This document shows, one piece after another, positions 8,529-17,242 of a stretch of 64,000 nt of DNA. The notes beneath the pieces are model-generated. The model was given only the letters and a program-made list of their open reading frames with translations. It was not told where the DNA came from and searched no databases. Origin of the DNA: Geothrix oryzae. GTDB taxonomy: Bacteria; Acidobacteriota; Holophagae; Holophagales; Holophagaceae. The DNA is taken from positions 1,240,001 to 1,304,000 of the forward strand of contig NZ_AP027079.1 of NCBI RefSeq assembly GCF_030295385.1. The letters are read 5' to 3'. How positions within the stretch are numbered: the first letter of the stretch is position 1; each line of letters opens with the position of its first letter. The position numbers were made by a program, and so were the translations under genes.

Positions 8529-9584
8529 CTACATCAGGGCCTGCATGATCTCGTTGAGGGTGGCCTCGCTGGGCTTCAGCTGGGCCTCGCCGAGGCTGTT
8601 CAGGGGCTCGTCCACCAGATTCAGCACCTGGGGCAGGGGGGGCTGGGTGGGATTGATGTAGAGCAGGCCCGTGAGGAACTCGCCCTTGGCCATGGACTCG
8701 TGGACGGCCTTCATGGCGCCGAAGCGGTCCGTGGGGTCGTAGCCCTCGTGCGTGGCCTTGATGGCGACCTTGGAGCCGTCGGGGAAGGTGACGATCTCGG
8801 TCTGCCCGGCGGGGATCTCCACATCCTCGACTTCGGAATACTGGATGAAGCCCAGGTCGTGGAGGGGGAAATCGTGGTCCTTCACATGCTTGTAGGAGCG
8901 GGTCGAAGCGTCGTGGTTGTTGAAGGTGACGCAGGGGCTGATGATGTCGAGCACCACGGTGCCTTCGTAGGCGAAGGCGGCCTTGAGGATGGTGTTCAGC
9001 TGCTTGGGGTTGCCGGAGAAGCACCGGGCCACGAAGCCGCAGCCCAGCTCGATGGCCAGGGTGCAGGGATCGATGGGCGGCAGGTCGTTCACGGCGCCGC
9101 TCTTGAGGTGGGAGCCCTTGTCGGCGGTGGCGGAGAACTGGCCCTTGGTGAGGCCGTAGACGCCGTTGTCCTCGATGATGTAGATCATCGGAATGTTGCG
9201 CCGCACCGCGTGGACGAACTGGCCCATGCCGATGGACATGGAATCGCCGTCGCCGGAGATGCCGATGTTGATGAGGTTCCGGTTGGCCAGCGAGGCGCCG
9301 GTGGCGATGGAGGGCATGCGGCCGTGGACGCTGTTGAAGCCCCAGCCCTGGTTGATGAAGTAGGCGGGCGTCTTGGAGGAGCAGCCGATGCCGGAGTATT
9401 TGGTGACGCGGTAGCCCTCGAGGTTGGACTCGAAGGCGGCGTTGATGATCTGGGCCGTGATGGCGTCGTGGCCGCAGCCCGCGCAGAGGGTGGACTTGGA
9501 GCCCACATAGTCCTGCTTGGTGAAGCCGAGCTTGTTGGTCGGAGTGGCCGGCGGGTTAGGAGCGGAAGGGGTGGCGGTGGTCAT
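8529..9584 (-). CDS. korB: 2-oxoacid:ferredoxin oxidoreductase, beta subunit
   Basis: Beta subunit of a CoA-acylating 2-oxoacid:ferredoxin oxidoreductase, most like 2-oxoglutarate synthase. It binds thiamine diphosphate and a [4Fe-4S] cluster. The 351-residue protein has the CAGCGHD motif near residue 35, GIGCSSK, the TPP-binding GDGDSMSIGMGQF followed by EDNGVYGLTKGQ, and a late cysteine in ISPCVTFNNH. Its ATG follows korA by ten bases, and the AAGGAG ribosome site overlaps the korA TAA stop, so the pair is translationally linked. The 3' end carries a 12-bp tandem repeat that duplicates the stop codon. Confidence 0.93.
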   Translation of the reverse strand: MTTATPSAPNPPATPTNKLGFTKQDYVGSKSTLCAGCGHDAITAQIINAAFESNLEGYRVTKYSGIGCSSKTPAYFINQGWGFNSVHGRMPSIATGASLANRNLINIGISGDGDSMSIGMGQFVHAVRRNIPMIYIIEDNGVYGLTKGQFSATADKGSHLKSGAVNDLPPIDPCTLAIELGCGFVARCFSGNPKQLNTILKAAFAYEGTVVLDIISPCVTFNNHDASTRSYKHVKDHDFPLHDLGFIQYSEVEDVEIPAGQTEIVTFPDGSKVAIKATHEGYDPTDRFGAMKAVHESMAKGEFLTGLLYINPTQPPLPQVLNLVDEPLNSLGEAQLKPSEATLNEIMQALM

Positions 9585-9594
9585 GGTCGGCTCC

Positions 9595-11418
9595 TTACTT
9601 CTGCTCGAAGGCGGTGATCTGATCCACGATGCACTTGGCGTCGATGGCGTGGCCGTCGTAGTGGAGGACGCTCTTGAACTTGGTGGCGTACTCGGGATAG
9701 GTCTCGCGGAAGAGGTTGGCCATCTGGCCGTCGCGGTTCTGCTCGACGATGTAGACGACCTTCTTCTCCTTCACGAAGGCATCGATCTCGGCGGTGAAGG
9801 GCAGGGCGCGCAGGCGGAGGTAGTCGGTCTTGAGACCGGCCTCGGCCAGGATGTCCTGGGCCTCGATGACGGCGGGATCGCTGGAGCCGAAGGCCAGGAC
9901 GCCTTTGTCGGACCCCAGGTTGCGGAAGACGGGGCCGGGGACATGGGTCTTCGCGGTCTCGTACTTCCGCTTCAGGCGATCCACCACGGCGAGGTAGTCC
10001 TCGGGCTTCTCGGAGTACTGGGCATAGGCGTTGTGCCCCGATCCGCGGGTGAAGTAGGCGCCCTTGCCGCCGGGCGTGCCGGGCAGGGAGCGGTAGCAGA
10101 TGCCGTCGCCGTCCACATCCTTGTAGCGGCCCCAGTCCTGCATGTCGGCGAGCTGCTGCTGGTTGAGCACCTTGCCCCGGTCATAGGGCTTGGCGGGGTA
10201 GGCGAAGGGCTTGGAGGACCAGTTCTGCATGCCGAGATCGAGGTCGGTGACGACGAAGATCGGCGTCTGGAAGCGCTCGGCCAGGTCGAAGGCATCATAG
10301 GAGAACTGGAAGCACTCCTCCATGGTCCCGGGGTAGAGGTTGATGTGCTGGGTATCCCCGTGGCTGGCCTTGGCGCAGAGCTCCACATCGGACTGCTGGG
10401 TGCGGGTGGGAAGGCCGGTGCTGGGGCCCGTGCGGGCCACATTGAAGAAGACGCCCGGGGCCTCCACATAGTAGCCCATGCCGATGAACTCGCTCATGAG
10501 CGAGATGCCGGGGCCCGCGGTGGAAGTCATGGACCGGGCGCCGGCCCATCCCGCCGAGAGCACGACGCCCGCGGAGGCGAGCTCGTCCTCCATCTGCACG
10601 ATGGCCACGGTGGACTTGCCGGTCTTGGGATCCTTGCGGTATTCCTCGGCGTATTCGATGAAGGTCTCGACCAGGCTGGAGGCGGGCGTGATGGGATACC
10701 AGCCCACCACGGTCACGCCGGCGAAGAGCGCGCCCAGGGCGCAGGCCTCGTTGCCGTCCACGATGATGAGGCCCTGGGTCTTGTTGTCGCGGATCACCTT
10801 GATGTGGTCCTGGTCCTCGAGGTTCTCCATGGCCCAGTCGTAGCCGGCCGTGCAGGCGGTCTGGTTGAGCTCGACGGCCTTGGCCTTGCCCTTCAGCTGC
10901 TTGGCGATGGCCTTCTTGACCTCCTCCATGTCGATGCCGAGCAGGCGGGCGGCCACGCCCACATAGATCATGTTCTTCACCAGCTTGTGCAGCTTGGGCT
11001 CGGGGCAGGAGGCCGTCACGAGCTTCTGGAAGGGCACGGGGATGTAGGCCAGGTCGCTGCGGAGCTTGTCGAGCTGCAGGGGCTCGTCGTAGATCACCAG
11101 CGCCCCGGGATCAGCCTTGGCGATGTCGTCCTTGGCGGTCTCGGGGTTCATCAGGATCAGCATCTCGTTGCTGGCCTTGCGGGCCACATAGCCCTTGGCG
11201 CTGGCGCGGATGGTGAACCAGGTGGGCAGGCCGGCGATGTTCGAGGGAAAGAGGTTCTTGCCGCTGACGAGCACGCCCATCTGGAAGATGGCGCGCAGCA
11301 GGACCGTGTTCGCCGTCTGTGAACCCGATCCGTTGACCGTGGCCACCTGGATGGAAAAATCATTGATCCTGGTTTTCGCTCCTCCGGAGGTGGCAGGGGC
11401 GGCGAGGGTGGCAGTCAT
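9595..11418 (-). CDS. korA: 2-oxoacid:ferredoxin oxidoreductase, fused gamma-alpha subunit
   Basis: A 607-residue fusion of the gamma domain (about 1-195) and alpha domain (about 215-607) of a 2-oxoacid:ferredoxin oxidoreductase, as in KorA. Together with KorB it would oxidise 2-oxoglutarate or a related acid and reduce ferredoxin; in reverse it supports the reductive TCA cycle. The alpha domain shows GWYPITPASSLVE, MEDELASAGVVLSAGWAG and STAGPGISLMSEF, the usual signature. In the gamma domain NGSGSQTAN stands in place of the usual GxGGQG. The start at 11418 has a clear AAAGGAG ribosome site. Reduced ferredoxin could feed the hydrogenase encoded at 57-61 kb. Confidence 0.93.
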   Translation of the reverse strand: MTATLAAPATSGGAKTRINDFSIQVATVNGSGSQTANTVLLRAIFQMGVLVSGKNLFPSNIAGLPTWFTIRASAKGYVARKASNEMLILMNPETAKDDIAKADPGALVIYDEPLQLDKLRSDLAYIPVPFQKLVTASCPEPKLHKLVKNMIYVGVAARLLGIDMEEVKKAIAKQLKGKAKAVELNQTACTAGYDWAMENLEDQDHIKVIRDNKTQGLIIVDGNEACALGALFAGVTVVGWYPITPASSLVETFIEYAEEYRKDPKTGKSTVAIVQMEDELASAGVVLSAGWAGARSMTSTAGPGISLMSEFIGMGYYVEAPGVFFNVARTGPSTGLPTRTQQSDVELCAKASHGDTQHINLYPGTMEECFQFSYDAFDLAERFQTPIFVVTDLDLGMQNWSSKPFAYPAKPYDRGKVLNQQQLADMQDWGRYKDVDGDGICYRSLPGTPGGKGAYFTRGSGHNAYAQYSEKPEDYLAVVDRLKRKYETAKTHVPGPVFRNLGSDKGVLAFGSSDPAVIEAQDILAEAGLKTDYLRLRALPFTAEIDAFVKEKKVVYIVEQNRDGQMANLFRETYPEYATKFKSVLHYDGHAIDAKCIVDQITAFEQK

Positions 11419-11574
11419 AGGACTCCTTTCTCATCGGGGCAATGGCGACGAAGAGGGCGTAAATGCTTGGCCCGCCACGCCATCGTCCAGTATGGCAGAC
11501 GCTCCCAGGGCCATCCAGGAAAGGTAATGAAAGGGAGGATCCGGCAGGTCTGAAATAAAGCGAAAAAAAAGGGA

Positions 11575-11609
11575 TTGACGACCCCGGGATCGGCTCTTAC
11601 CTTGGAGCC
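11575..11609 (+). promoter_or_regulatory. lexA promoter, probably leaderless
   Basis: TTGACG (11575-11580), a 17-base spacer, TACCTT (11598-11603), six bases, then the lexA ATG at 11610. The predicted transcription start falls on the start codon. GGAG lies only two bases before the ATG, too close to act as a normal ribosome site. I did not find a convincing LexA operator here. The rest of the 11419-11609 spacer contains nothing else I can name. Confidence 0.7.
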
Positions 11610-12263
11610 ATGAAAGCCAGTGACCTCACCAAACGACAGCAGGCCGTGCTGAAGTTCATCCGCACCTTCGTACAGGCGGAAGGACGCAGCCCCACGCTGG
11701 CGGAAATCGCCAAGGGGGTGGGTTCCAGCGCGGTGTCCACTATCCACAAGCATGTCCAGCACCTCATGGACAAGGGCTTCCTCGTCCGCAGTCACGGCAA
11801 GGGCAACAACCTCGTGGTGGCCGCGGGCACCGGGCCCGAGGGGCCTGCGCCGCGAAGCGAGCGCCCTGAGCCGGTACCCGCTATGAAGATTTTCCCCTTC
11901 TGCGGTGATGTGGCCGCCGGTTCCCCCATCCTGCCGGAGAGCCGGGCCCTGCCCATCGAGGTGCCCAACAGCATCCACCGCCAGCGGGATGAACTCTTCG
12001 TGCTGCGCGTCCGGGGCGACTCCATGGTGGACGACGCCATCCTGGACGGCGACCTGGTGGTCCTGCAGCGCAAGGGCGAGTACCGCAACGGGGATCGCGT
12101 GGTGGCCCTCATCGACCGCGAGGAAGTGACCCTCAAGGAATTCCGGAGGGACGCCAAGGGCGTGTGGCTCATCCCCCACAATCCCGAGCTCCAGCCCCGC
12201 TGCTATCCGCCCCAGCGCATCGACATCCAGGGGCTCCTCGTGGGCGTCATGCGCAGCTGCTGA
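11610..12263 (+). CDS. lexA: LexA repressor
   Basis: SOS-response repressor that cleaves itself when RecA is activated. The 217-residue protein has an N-terminal winged helix with LTKRQQAVLKFI and recognition-helix region SSAVSTIHKHVQHL. The autocleavage site is Ala103-Gly104 in FCGDVAAGSP. Ser138 in GDSMVDD and Lys176 in VTLKEF form the catalytic dyad. All essential residues are present. The recognition helix differs from the E. coli and B. subtilis versions, so its DNA target may differ. It is transcribed away from korAB. Confidence 0.95.
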   Translation: MKASDLTKRQQAVLKFIRTFVQAEGRSPTLAEIAKGVGSSAVSTIHKHVQHLMDKGFLVRSHGKGNNLVVAAGTGPEGPAPRSERPEPVPAMKIFPFCGDVAAGSPILPESRALPIEVPNSIHRQRDELFVLRVRGDSMVDDAILDGDLVVLQRKGEYRNGDRVVALIDREEVTLKEFRRDAKGVWLIPHNPELQPRCYPPQRIDIQGLLVGVMRSC

Positions 12264-12294
12264 CGAGACACTGCTGAGGAAACCTTGAGGCTGC

Positions 12295-13341
12295 CTACTG
12301 GGGTAGGCGGTCGCGGATGGCCGCGCCCATCGCCACCGTGCCCAGGTTGCCCCCGAGGTCTCGTGTCCTGGCGCCGGCTTCGAGAGCCTCCGCCACGGCC
12401 GCTTCCAGCGCGCCTGCCTCCGGCTCCCAGCCCAGATGCCGGAAGAGCAGGGCGGTACTGAGGAGCATCCCCACGGGATTGGCCAGGCCCTGCCCGGCGA
12501 GGTCGGGAGCCGAGCCGTGCACCGGCTCGGCCAGGGCGGAGCAGCGGTGGGGCCGGTGCGGGGCCCAGCTCAGGGACGGCGCCACGCCCATGCCGCCGAC
12601 GAAGGCCGCCGTGAGGTCGCTGATGAGGTCGCCCAGGTAGTTGTCCGCGGCGATCACCCCGAAGGGGCTCGGATCCTGCACCAGCGCGCAGAGCAGGGCA
12701 TCCGCATGCATGCCTTTGGCAGGCACCTCCGGGAAGGTTCTCTGCAGGTCCTGGAAGACGCGCATCCAGAGCCCATGGCCGTGCTTCAGCACATTGGCCT
12801 TGTGGGCCAGGGTCAGGGTGCAGCCGCGCGCGCGGGCGTGGTCGAAGGCGGCCTCAAGGAGGCGCCGGACGGCTGGCTCCGTGTGCACGGCCAGGTCGAT
12901 GGCGCGGCCCGGCTCCGTGGAACCCTGCAGGCAGTAGGGACCCTCCGTGTTCTCGCGGAAGACCTCGATGTCGAGGGCGGGGCCGCTCCGCGGCACCCGG
13001 GGCTTGCAGGGGCGGAAGTTCACCGTCAGGTCCAGGCCCTGGCGGAGGCGCAGCAGGATCTCCTCCGCGTGACGGCCATCCGGCACCCGCGGATCCCCCA
13101 CGGCCCCGAAGAGAATGGCGTCGCAGCCATCGCGCAGCTCTGCAAAGGCGGTGCCCGGGAGGGTCTCTCCCGTGCGGAGGAAGTGGTCCGCGCCATAGGG
13201 AAGAGGCAGGGTCTCGAGGTTCCGCCCCCGGGACCGGGCCCAGGCCAGGCAGGGAACAGCCTCGGCCATGACCTCCGGGCCGACGCCGTCGCCGGGGATG
13301 AGGGCGATGCGAATCGTCTTGTCCAAGGCCAGAACTCCCAT
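12295..13341 (-). CDS. leuB: Isocitrate/isopropylmalate-family dehydrogenase, probably 3-isopropylmalate dehydrogenase
   Basis: A 348-residue NAD-dependent beta-decarboxylating dehydrogenase. It has the N-terminal IALIPGDGVGPEV, the substrate-loop segment FRENTEGPY, the conserved Lys segment LAHKANVLKHG, the metal-site aspartates in IAADNYLGDLISDL and the cofactor motif EPVHGSAPDLAGQGLANP. The TEGPY loop and the region after HGSAPD remind me of the actinobacterial LeuB branch. Homoisocitrate or tartrate dehydrogenase activity remains possible, and no leuA, leuC or leuD is in the window. The ATG at 13341 fits the family N-terminus but has no clear ribosome site. Confidence 0.8.
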   Translation of the reverse strand: MGVLALDKTIRIALIPGDGVGPEVMAEAVPCLAWARSRGRNLETLPLPYGADHFLRTGETLPGTAFAELRDGCDAILFGAVGDPRVPDGRHAEEILLRLRQGLDLTVNFRPCKPRVPRSGPALDIEVFRENTEGPYCLQGSTEPGRAIDLAVHTEPAVRRLLEAAFDHARARGCTLTLAHKANVLKHGHGLWMRVFQDLQRTFPEVPAKGMHADALLCALVQDPSPFGVIAADNYLGDLISDLTAAFVGGMGVAPSLSWAPHRPHRCSALAEPVHGSAPDLAGQGLANPVGMLLSTALLFRHLGWEPEAGALEAAVAEALEAGARTRDLGGNLGTVAMGAAIRDRLPQ

Positions 13342-13387
13342 CGAAGAGCCGATGGTGCCACACTCCACCATCTTCCTGGAGGCTCGC

Positions 13388-13900
<513 letters not shown>

Positions 13901-13926
13901 CCACCGGAAATCCTGCATTTGCATTG

Positions 13927-13958
13927 AGCCCGGATGGATTTCCGGGCTAAACTTTTTT
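13927..13958 (+). terminator. Rho-independent terminator after the peroxiredoxin gene
   Basis: AGCCCGGA (13927-13934), a 6-base loop and TCCGGGCT (13941-13948), followed by AAAC and six T. It overlaps the -10-like TAAACT (13948-13953) that probably starts the following GTPase transcript. Confidence 0.85.
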
Positions 13959-13976
13959 CTACCAAGAGGTTCAAGA

Positions 13977-15365
13977 ATGGTGTTCTTCAACCACGCCACC
14001 CGGCAGATGACGGCGAAAATCGTCTACTACGGGCCCGGCCTGTGCGGAAAAACCACCAACCTCAACACCATCTACGGCAAGACGAGCCAGAAGGCGCGCG
14101 GCGAGATGGTGAGCCTCAACACCGAGACGGACCGCACCCTGTTCTTCGATCTGCTGCCCATGGATGTGGGCATGGTGGGCGGCTTCAAGACCAAGCTCCA
14201 GCTCTACACCGTGCCCGGGCAGGTGTTCTACAACAGCACCCGCAAGCTCGTGCTCAAGGGCGTGGATGGCATCGTCTTCGTGGTGGACAGCCAGGTGCCC
14301 ATGCTCGATGCCTGCCGGGAGAGCTGGCAGAACCTGGAGGAGAACCTCCGGGAGCTGGGCCTGAACCTGCACGACATCCCCGTGGTCTTCCAGTGGAACA
14401 AGCGAGACCTGAAGAATGTGGTCTCCGTCGAGCAGCTGGAGTCGGTCTTCAATGCCCGGGGACTCCCCAGCTTCCAGTCGGTGGCTTCGGATGGCACCGG
14501 CGTGTTCGAGACCCTGCGCGGCGTCACCAAGCTCGCCCTGTCGCACATCAAGACCCATGTGCTGGGCGAGGCCCAGGCGCCCAAGGCCCCCGCGCCGGCC
14601 TCGCTGGCCCAGCCGGGCGTGGAGGCGCTGACCTTGTCGGACCTGCCCTCCGTCACCGACCTGCTCGACATGGAGGCCGCCGCCCAGTCTTCGGCCCCCG
14701 GAAGCGTGCCGCTGCCCGATGAGGACGATGACACGGGCCTCTACATCGAGGCGCCCCACTTCCTCGACGCCCCCTCGCCGGGGGAGCCGCCCGCGGCAGA
14801 CGACAGCATCACTTTCCTGTCCGGGGACGAGGCGGATGATCTGCCTCCTTCCTCCCTGGTCCTGGATGAGGAGGGGGCGGAAGTCCTCCCCGAGATCGAG
14901 GCCCTGCCGGCTTCCGAGCCCGTTCCGCCCGCTCGCGAGATGGCTCCGGTCCCTGAAGCTCCAGCCTCTGAAGCTCTGGCCCCTGAAGCCCCGGCCCAGT
15001 CCGCCCCTGTTCCTCCGGCGGCCCATCCCACGACCCATCCCGCGGCCCGTCCCGCCCCGAAGGCGGATCCGTTGGCGGCCCTCGCCTCGCTGAAGGTGGA
15101 GGCCCGGCGCCCCGCGCCCCGACCCAAGGCGGTGGATTCCAAGGACGCCATTTCCTCCCTGATGGGCGAGCTGACGCAGGTGGGGCGCCAGGGTGCGCCT
15201 TCGGTGCTGCGGCTCGAGGTTCCACCCGAGACCGATGGCCAGGAGGTCGAGATCTTCGTGCAGGTGCGCCTCAAGGGGCAGATGGTGGCGGAAGGCCAGA
15301 TCCATCGTCCGGCTCCCGCCAAGGGCAGCACCGCCAAGCTCAGCGTCGAGCTCAAGCGGGGCTGA
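13977..15365 (+). CDS. MglA-like small GTPase with long C-terminal extension
   Basis: A 462-residue protein whose first ~195 residues are a bacterial Ras-like GTPase of the MglA family, which sets cell polarity and controls gliding or type IV pilus motility. The P-loop is GPGLCGKTT (residues 19-27), switch II is TVPGQVFYNSTR and the guanine-specificity motif is NKRD. Residues ~200-400 are Pro/Ala/Glu-rich and low complexity; the last ~65 form a compact domain rich in beta-type residues (SVLRLEVPPETDGQEVEIFVQVRL). MglA proteins are normally about 195 residues, so the tail is an unusual addition. No MglB neighbour is present. An AGAGG ribosome site precedes the ATG; lolA follows after one base. 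Confidence 0.88.
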   Translation: MVFFNHATRQMTAKIVYYGPGLCGKTTNLNTIYGKTSQKARGEMVSLNTETDRTLFFDLLPMDVGMVGGFKTKLQLYTVPGQVFYNSTRKLVLKGVDGIVFVVDSQVPMLDACRESWQNLEENLRELGLNLHDIPVVFQWNKRDLKNVVSVEQLESVFNARGLPSFQSVASDGTGVFETLRGVTKLALSHIKTHVLGEAQAPKAPAPASLAQPGVEALTLSDLPSVTDLLDMEAAAQSSAPGSVPLPDEDDDTGLYIEAPHFLDAPSPGEPPAADDSITFLSGDEADDLPPSSLVLDEEGAEVLPEIEALPASEPVPPAREMAPVPEAPASEALAPEAPAQSAPVPPAAHPTTHPAARPAPKADPLAALASLKVEARRPAPRPKAVDSKDAISSLMGELTQVGRQGAPSVLRLEVPPETDGQEVEIFVQVRLKGQMVAEGQIHRPAPAKGSTAKLSVELKRG

Positions 15366-15366
15366 G

Positions 15367-15948
15367 ATGCGTGCGTTCGCCCTCGTCGCCGTGTTGATCA
15401 CCCCGCTTTCGGCGGCCCTGCCCGCGTGGTGGACGGCCCTGCCCAAGGTGCCAATCCTCGCCAGCCGGTTCCGCCAGGAGAGCGACAGCGCGGTCTTCGG
15501 CAAGCTGGCGAGGGAAGGCGAGCTGCTGCTGGCCCGCGGCGGGAAGCTGCGCGTGGCCTACGACTCGGGCCTGAGGGTGACCTCGGACGGCCGCCACCTC
15601 GTGCAGTACGACCCCGACACCCGCACGGCCCAGCGGGTGGAGTTGGCCCGGGCCGTGCGCGATTTTCCCCTGCTGGGTCTCCTCCTGGATCCCGCCCGCA
15701 TCAACCAGCTCTACCGTGCCGAATCCATCGGGAGCGAGGCGGTGAAGCTGGTGCCCCGGGAACCGGGCCTGCCCGGCCTGAAGGCCACGGGCCGCAAGGG
15801 CCTGCTGCGCACCCTCGAATGGACCGATCCCACGGGGGCCCAGCAGCGGCTGGAGTTGCTGGATCCGAAGACGCCGGCTTCGGTCGAACCCGGTGCCTTC
15901 AAGCCCCAGGTGCCAGCGGGCACACGCTGGGCGACTCCCAACGGCTGA
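15367..15948 (+). CDS. lolA: Outer-membrane lipoprotein carrier LolA-like protein
   Basis: A 193-residue periplasmic protein with a cleavable signal peptide (MRAFALVAVLITPLSAALPA). LolA ferries lipoproteins from the LolCDE exporter to the outer membrane. The body shows the expected open-barrel pattern: ASRFRQES near the N-terminus, GELLLARGGKLRVAYDSG and LVQYDPDTRTAQRVEL. Length fits. The ATG is one base after the GTPase stop codon, so the two genes are an operon. Sequence conservation in this family is low, so an outer-membrane lipoprotein-sorting-like relative is the alternative. Confidence 0.75.
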   Translation: MRAFALVAVLITPLSAALPAWWTALPKVPILASRFRQESDSAVFGKLAREGELLLARGGKLRVAYDSGLRVTSDGRHLVQYDPDTRTAQRVELARAVRDFPLLGLLLDPARINQLYRAESIGSEAVKLVPREPGLPGLKATGRKGLLRTLEWTDPTGAQQRLELLDPKTPASVEPGAFKPQVPAGTRWATPNG

Positions 15949-15952
15949 AGGC

Positions 15953-16660
15953 CTACTCCGAGCGGCTGAAGGCGTCGAAGACCTCAGCCTGGGGGAAGCG
16001 CAGCCGCAGCCAGGCATCCAGCTCCGGCACCGTGTCGAAGAGGCGGTCCGCCCCGGCCTGCTGCAACTCCTCACGGCTGCCGTACCCCCAGCCCACGCCG
16101 ATGGCTTCGAGGCCATGGTCGTGGGCGGCGGTCATGTCCACGCCCCGGTCACCGATGAAGACCCCGCCCGGGTGGATGGTTCCGCGCTCCGCAAGGCCCG
16201 CCAGCACTTCGGTCTTGGGCTGCCACCGGCCCTTCAGGCTGCTGCCGAAGATGTCATCGAAGATCAGGTTCAGGTCGAACTGGTAGGCGATGCGGCGGGC
16301 GAAGAGGCTGGGCTTGGCGGACACGACATAGATGCGGTGGCCCTGGCGCTTCAGCCGGTGCAGGAGGTGGAAGACGCCCGGGTACAGTTCGTGCTCGAAG
16401 ACGCCGTCCTCGCGGTAGCGCTCCCAGTAGAAGTCGAGGGCGGTCTCCAGCCGCGCCGGATCCTCCAGGCCCTTCAGCGTGGCCAGGGACTCGCGCATGC
16501 CGAAGCCGATCCAGTTGCGGATCGTCGGCTCGTCCGGCATCTCGAGGTGGAAGGCCTCGCAGGTCTTCCGCAGGCAGTTGCGGACCCCGAGCAGGGGATC
16601 CACCAGGGTTCCGTCCAGATCGAAGCAGACGAGGCCCGGGGCCCCGGTCGGATCTTCCAT
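15953..16660 (-). CDS. HAD-superfamily phosphatase, phosphoglycolate-phosphatase-like
   Basis: A 235-residue haloacid-dehalogenase hydrolase. Motif I CFDLDGTLVD holds the nucleophile and acid-base aspartates; motif II is VVSAKP; motif III Lys lies in KGRWQPKTEVL; motif IV is FIGDRGVDMTAA. The helical cap after motif I resembles Gph, which removes phosphate from 2-phosphoglycolate, but the family covers many substrates. It lies six bases after the pyrophosphatase stop, so both are probably one transcript. It meets lolA tail to tail with four bases between stop codons. Confidence 0.85.
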   Translation of the reverse strand: MEDPTGAPGLVCFDLDGTLVDPLLGVRNCLRKTCEAFHLEMPDEPTIRNWIGFGMRESLATLKGLEDPARLETALDFYWERYREDGVFEHELYPGVFHLLHRLKRQGHRIYVVSAKPSLFARRIAYQFDLNLIFDDIFGSSLKGRWQPKTEVLAGLAERGTIHPGGVFIGDRGVDMTAAHDHGLEAIGVGWGYGSREELQQAGADRLFDTVPELDAWLRLRFPQAEVFDAFSRSE

Positions 16661-16666
16661 CGCCCG

Positions 16667-17194
16667 CTACTTCATCTGCTTGTTGTAGGCCTCGATGGAA
16701 GCCTGCACGAAGGCGTGGGCCTCGGCCTTGCCTCCCCACCCATCGCTGGCCACGGTCTTGCGCTCCAGATCCTTGTAGGTGAGGAAGAAGTGCTCGACCT
16801 CGAGCAGGAAGTGCGGCGGCAGGTCCGTGCGGGAGGTCACATGGGCGTAGGTGGGGTCGTCCGTGGCCACGGCCAGGACTTTGGCGTCGTGGCCCTTGTC
16901 GTCCGTCATGCGCAGCAGGGCGATGGGCCGGGCGCGGATCACCACGCCGGGATAGGTCGAGCCATTGATGAGCACCAGGATGTCGGCCGGATCGCCGTCG
17001 TCGGCCAGCGTGCCGGGAATGAAGCCGTATTCGGCGGGGTAGTGGAAGGGCGAAAAGAGCACCCGGTCCACATGCACCAGGCCCGTGTGGTGGTCGATCT
17101 CGTACTTGATGCGCGAGCCCGTGGGGATCTCGATGATGGCGTTGACGATCTCGGGCGCCTGCTTTCCAGGATCAAGGTGGACCAGGGATGACAT
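16667..17194 (-). CDS. ppa: Inorganic pyrophosphatase (family I)
   Basis: A 175-residue soluble pyrophosphatase that pulls biosynthetic reactions forward by hydrolysing PPi. It carries IEIPTGSRIKYEID, the metal-binding signature in DGDPADILVL, and KDLERKTV near the C-terminus. Length is standard. The start at 17194 gives the conserved MSSLVHLDPG N-terminus and has GGAG nine bases upstream; a longer frame exists but is not conserved. It follows the five-gene kinase cluster by 48 bases on the same strand and may be read with it. Confidence 0.95.
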   Translation of the reverse strand: MSSLVHLDPGKQAPEIVNAIIEIPTGSRIKYEIDHHTGLVHVDRVLFSPFHYPAEYGFIPGTLADDGDPADILVLINGSTYPGVVIRARPIALLRMTDDKGHDAKVLAVATDDPTYAHVTSRTDLPPHFLLEVEHFFLTYKDLERKTVASDGWGGKAEAHAFVQASIEAYNKQMK

Positions 17195-17242
17195 GGGGGC
17201 GCTCCGCGAAAGCCTTGATTTTCGCATGCCCTGTGACATCCG

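Noticed and set aside
11419-11609. LexA operator (SOS box) near the lexA promoter
   Set aside because: No known SOS-box consensus (E. coli, Bacillus or alphaproteobacterial type) is present and I could not define a convincing palindrome.
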